Shown here one piece after another: positions 6,363 through 7,524 of a stretch of 7,524 nucleotides of DNA (the stretch's first letter is position 1; each line of letters opens with the position of its first letter). The notes beneath the pieces were generated by a model, which was given only the letters and a program-made list of their open reading frames with translations, was not told the origin of the DNA and did no database searches. The position numbers and the translations under genes are program-made. The DNA comes from Chloroflexota bacterium (lineage in GTDB: Bacteria; Chloroflexota; Anaerolineae; Anaerolineales; Villigracilaceae). The stretch covers positions 1 through 7,524 of the forward strand of contig VGOX01000095.1 of the NCBI GenBank assembly GCA_016875755.1, read 5' to 3'.

Positions 6363-7269
6363 AAATGTCGGGGTCGTCTTTGAAGACGGTTCGATAGACG
6401 AGAACAATCGCCATGATGAGGATAAAGAGCATTACAGCCAGCGCGGTGGCATCGCCATAACGTCCGTTGTTCAAAATGCTGAACATGTACATCACCACCG
6501 TTCGGCTTGCGCCGTTCGGTCCGCCGCGAGTCATCAGGTCGGGGAATGAAAATTCCTGCATCGAGCCGATGATGGAAAATAAAAGAGTCATCGAAATGAT
6601 GGGACGCAGGCGCGGCAATGAGATTGTCCAAATCTTGCGCCAGAATCCAGCGCCTTCAATTTCAGCCGCTTCATAATATGACTTTGGGATTCCCTGCAAA
6701 CCCGTAATGTAATACAAGCCCGGCCCGAACATGAGCAAGCCCGGAAAGATGAGCCAAAAGATGACCCAGCGCTCACTGCTCAGAAAGGCTTGGGCTGGCA
6801 TGTGAAAAACCTGCGTGGCGATAAATTGAAAGATGCCGAACTGCTCGTTATAAAGATATTGCCAAAAGAGCGTGCTGGCGATTCCGCTGAGAGGCACGAA
6901 CCACAATAACATCATGACGCGCATCAGCGTGGGCGGCATTTCCATGAGAAGGATGGCGACGAAGATGGGAATGATGAAGGTCAGCGCGATGGACATCGCG
7001 GCGTAGATCAATGTGATCTGGAACGAAGTCCCAACCAACGGGTCGGCAAAGAGGCGGTTGTAGTTGTTGAATCCTTCGAAGGTGATCGCGCCGCGAATCG
7101 GGGAATTGGTCATGCTGAGGTAAATCGCAATGACCATCGGATACCATCCCCAAAAAAATTGAAAGACGATGGCGGGAATGGCAAACAACCAATACTGCCA
7201 GCGGTTGATGAGTTTGCCTTCGATAACGGGCGGCGCGGATGATTGCAAAGGTTGCGCGGGCATGGTCAT
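6361..7269 (-). CDS. MalF-type sugar ABC transporter permease
   Basis: Inner-membrane permease subunit that pairs with the MalG-type protein encoded next, 302 residues, with six predicted membrane segments. The first is at about 27-50 (WLFAIPAIVFQFFWGWYPMV), followed by the family-typical SMTNSP and FNNYNRLFADP. Further segments fall near 84-108, 118-140, 170-190, 224-240 and 276-293. The EAA coupling loop is at 200-223 (EAAEIEGAGFWRKIWTISLP), with EAA, the central G and the terminal LP all present. TRGGPNGASRTVVMYMF near 247-263 is another MalF/UgpA-type hallmark. The first ATG is chosen because GAAAGG (complement 7278-7283) lies 8 bases upstream; ATG at codon 3 would be 14 bases away. It appears to be the first gene of the transcription unit inside the window. 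No substrate-binding protein gene is next to it; the upstream 250 bases contain only repeats. Confidence 0.95.
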   Translation of the reverse strand: MTMPAQPLQSSAPPVIEGKLINRWQYWLFAIPAIVFQFFWGWYPMVIAIYLSMTNSPIRGAITFEGFNNYNRLFADPLVGTSFQITLIYAAMSIALTFIIPIFVAILLMEMPPTLMRVMMLLWFVPLSGIASTLFWQYLYNEQFGIFQFIATQVFHMPAQAFLSSERWVIFWLIFPGLLMFGPGLYYITGLQGIPKSYYEAAEIEGAGFWRKIWTISLPRLRPIISMTLLFSIIGSMQEFSFPDLMTRGGPNGASRTVVMYMFSILNNGRYGDATALAVMLFILIMAIVLVYRTVFKDDPDI

Positions 7270-7283
7270 ATAAAACGCCTTTC

Positions 7284-7312
7284 AGTAGGTCGCGTTTCAA
7301 ACGCGACCTACT
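7284..7312. repeat. Perfect palindrome upstream of the MalF-type permease gene
   Basis: The arms GTAGGTCGCGTTT and AAACGCGACCTAC, around a single central C (7298), are perfectly complementary; an outer A-T pair extends each arm to 14 bases. It begins one base from the Shine-Dalgarno sequence of the permease gene, so in a transcript starting upstream it would form a strong hairpin in the 5' leader. It could be an operator, but its similarity to the 27-base palindrome at 1006-1032 favours a dispersed repeat. Confidence 0.8.
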
Positions 7313-7344
7313 ACTATGAGGGACTGTTTTTTAAAGGATTTGTA

Positions 7345-7373
7345 ACCACAGATGAACGCAGATCAACGCGGAT
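7345..7373. repeat. Single-arm decamer repeat (ACCACAGATG type)
   Basis: Three near-tandem decamers, ACCACAGATG, AACGCAGATC and AACGCGGAT, with the core AACGC-GAT recurring every 10 bases. It shares the ACCACA lead-in with the CACAAAGG arrays but has no inverted partner arm here. It may be a related or a separate family of intergenic repeat. Confidence 0.55.
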
Positions 7374-7386
7374 TCTCGATGAACAC

Positions 7387-7520
7387 ATTAGACTTCTTGC
7401 ATAAGTGAATTCCCGCAACCACAAAGTCACGAAGACGCGAAGTCACAAAGTTTTTTTCTTGGAGTCTTCGAGACTTTGTGCCTTTGTGTCCAAGAAACGG
7501 ACTTTTGCAAGAGGTTTAAT
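7387..7520. mobile_element. Possible MITE-like element of 134 bp with imperfect terminal inverted repeats
   Basis: The left end ATTAGACTTCTTGCATAAGT (7387-7406) matches the reverse complement of the right end, ATTAAACCTCTTGCAAAAGT (7520-7501), at 17 of 20 positions. The interior has no coding frame, only nested inverted repeats. This looks like a small non-autonomous element whose transposase would be elsewhere. No clear target-site duplication flanks it, and the window ends four bases beyond, so boundaries are uncertain. An alternative is that the ends are a degenerate larger hairpin rather than transposon termini. Confidence 0.45.
7418..7490. repeat. CACAAAG inverted-repeat array (element 3)
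   Basis: The left arm reads ACCACAAAG, TCACGAAG, ACGCGAAG, TCACAAAG (to 7450). The right arm on the minus strand reads GACACAAAGG, CACAAAGT, CTCGAAGAC (7490-7464). CGAAGAC (7430-7436) pairs with GTCTTCG (7464-7470). A second, overlapping perfect 9-base inverted repeat, TTTCTTGGA (7455-7463) with TCCAAGAAA (7489-7497), allows an alternative fold. This is the third locus in the window with this unit, with shorter 8-9 base spacing than the other two. Confidence 0.7.
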
Positions 7521-7524
7521 CTCA

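Larger units (their letters stand above)
7270..7524. other. Gene-free intergenic region rich in repeats, upstream of the permease gene
   Basis: I find no credible coding frame here. The stretch holds, from left to right, the Shine-Dalgarno sequence of the MalF-type gene, a perfect palindrome (7284-7312), a single-arm decamer repeat (7345-7373) and a possible 134-base terminal-inverted-repeat element (7387-7520) that itself contains a CACAAAG array. The promoter of the transport operon should lie here or farther right, but I could not identify a convincing -35/-10 pair on the minus strand. Confidence 0.7.

Noticed and set aside
5595..6407. A 270-codon minus-strand frame overlapping the MalG-type permease
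   Set aside because: It is a shifted frame of the permease, rich in His, Arg and Ser with no family motifs.
6335..6631. A 99-codon upstream extension of the MalG-type permease
   Set aside because: It overlaps the MalF-type gene in another frame and lacks permease-like sequence; the ATG at 6334 has a Shine-Dalgarno sequence and gives the normal family N-terminus.
7313..7386. Promoter for the transport operon, for example TTACAA on the minus strand as a -35 element
   Set aside because: No -10 hexamer stands at suitable spacing; the match is too weak to call.
7345..7490. CRISPR array
   Set aside because: The repeats are 8-10 bases long, degenerate and adjacent, without unique spacers of constant length.

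Overview
The window reads as a bacterial carbohydrate-uptake and polysaccharide-degradation locus. All seven recognisable genes lie on the minus strand, transcribed from right to left. Moderate GC content and intergenic spaces packed with short palindromes and tandem decamers suggest an environmental bacterium. A filamentous Chloroflexota (Anaerolineae) is my best guess, but this is a style-based inference: no marker gene is present.

Layout in transcription order. About 250 bases at the right end (7270-7524) hold no gene but several repeats: a possible 134-bp MITE-like element, a single-arm decamer repeat and a perfect 14-bp-arm palindrome. Then come a MalF-type permease (7269-6361), a MalG-type permease (6334-5321) and ABC ATPase C (5319-4195), the last only one base from the permease stop. 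A 128-base gap with a decamer inverted repeat precedes ABC ATPase B (4066-2945). A multi-pass membrane protein resembling DUF624/YesL follows (2920-2225), then a second decamer inverted repeat, ABC ATPase A (2150-1032), a palindrome and a GH16 endo-beta-glucanase lipoprotein (1002-145). The first 144 bases hold no gene I can assign.

How the parts may work together. The GH16 lipoprotein would cut a beta-1,3- or mixed-linkage glucan at the cell surface. The two permeases form the membrane channel for the oligosaccharides, and MalK/UgpC-type ATPases power it. No substrate-binding protein lies in the window. The ATPases outnumber what one transporter needs: C is tightly coupled to the permeases, whereas A and B share identical motif spacing and an unusual post-D-loop sequence, so they may be an A/B heterodimer or shared ATPases for other permeases.

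The most unusual part is the intergenic DNA. Three loci carry head-to-head arrays of a degenerate decamer (NNCACNAAGG). Two junctions carry heptamer tandem repeats (TCAGTGA). Two further gaps carry palindromes that share a GTAGG start and TAC end. Some repeats have become part of gene ends: they supply the stop of ATPase B, the last codons of the membrane protein and the stop of ATPase A.
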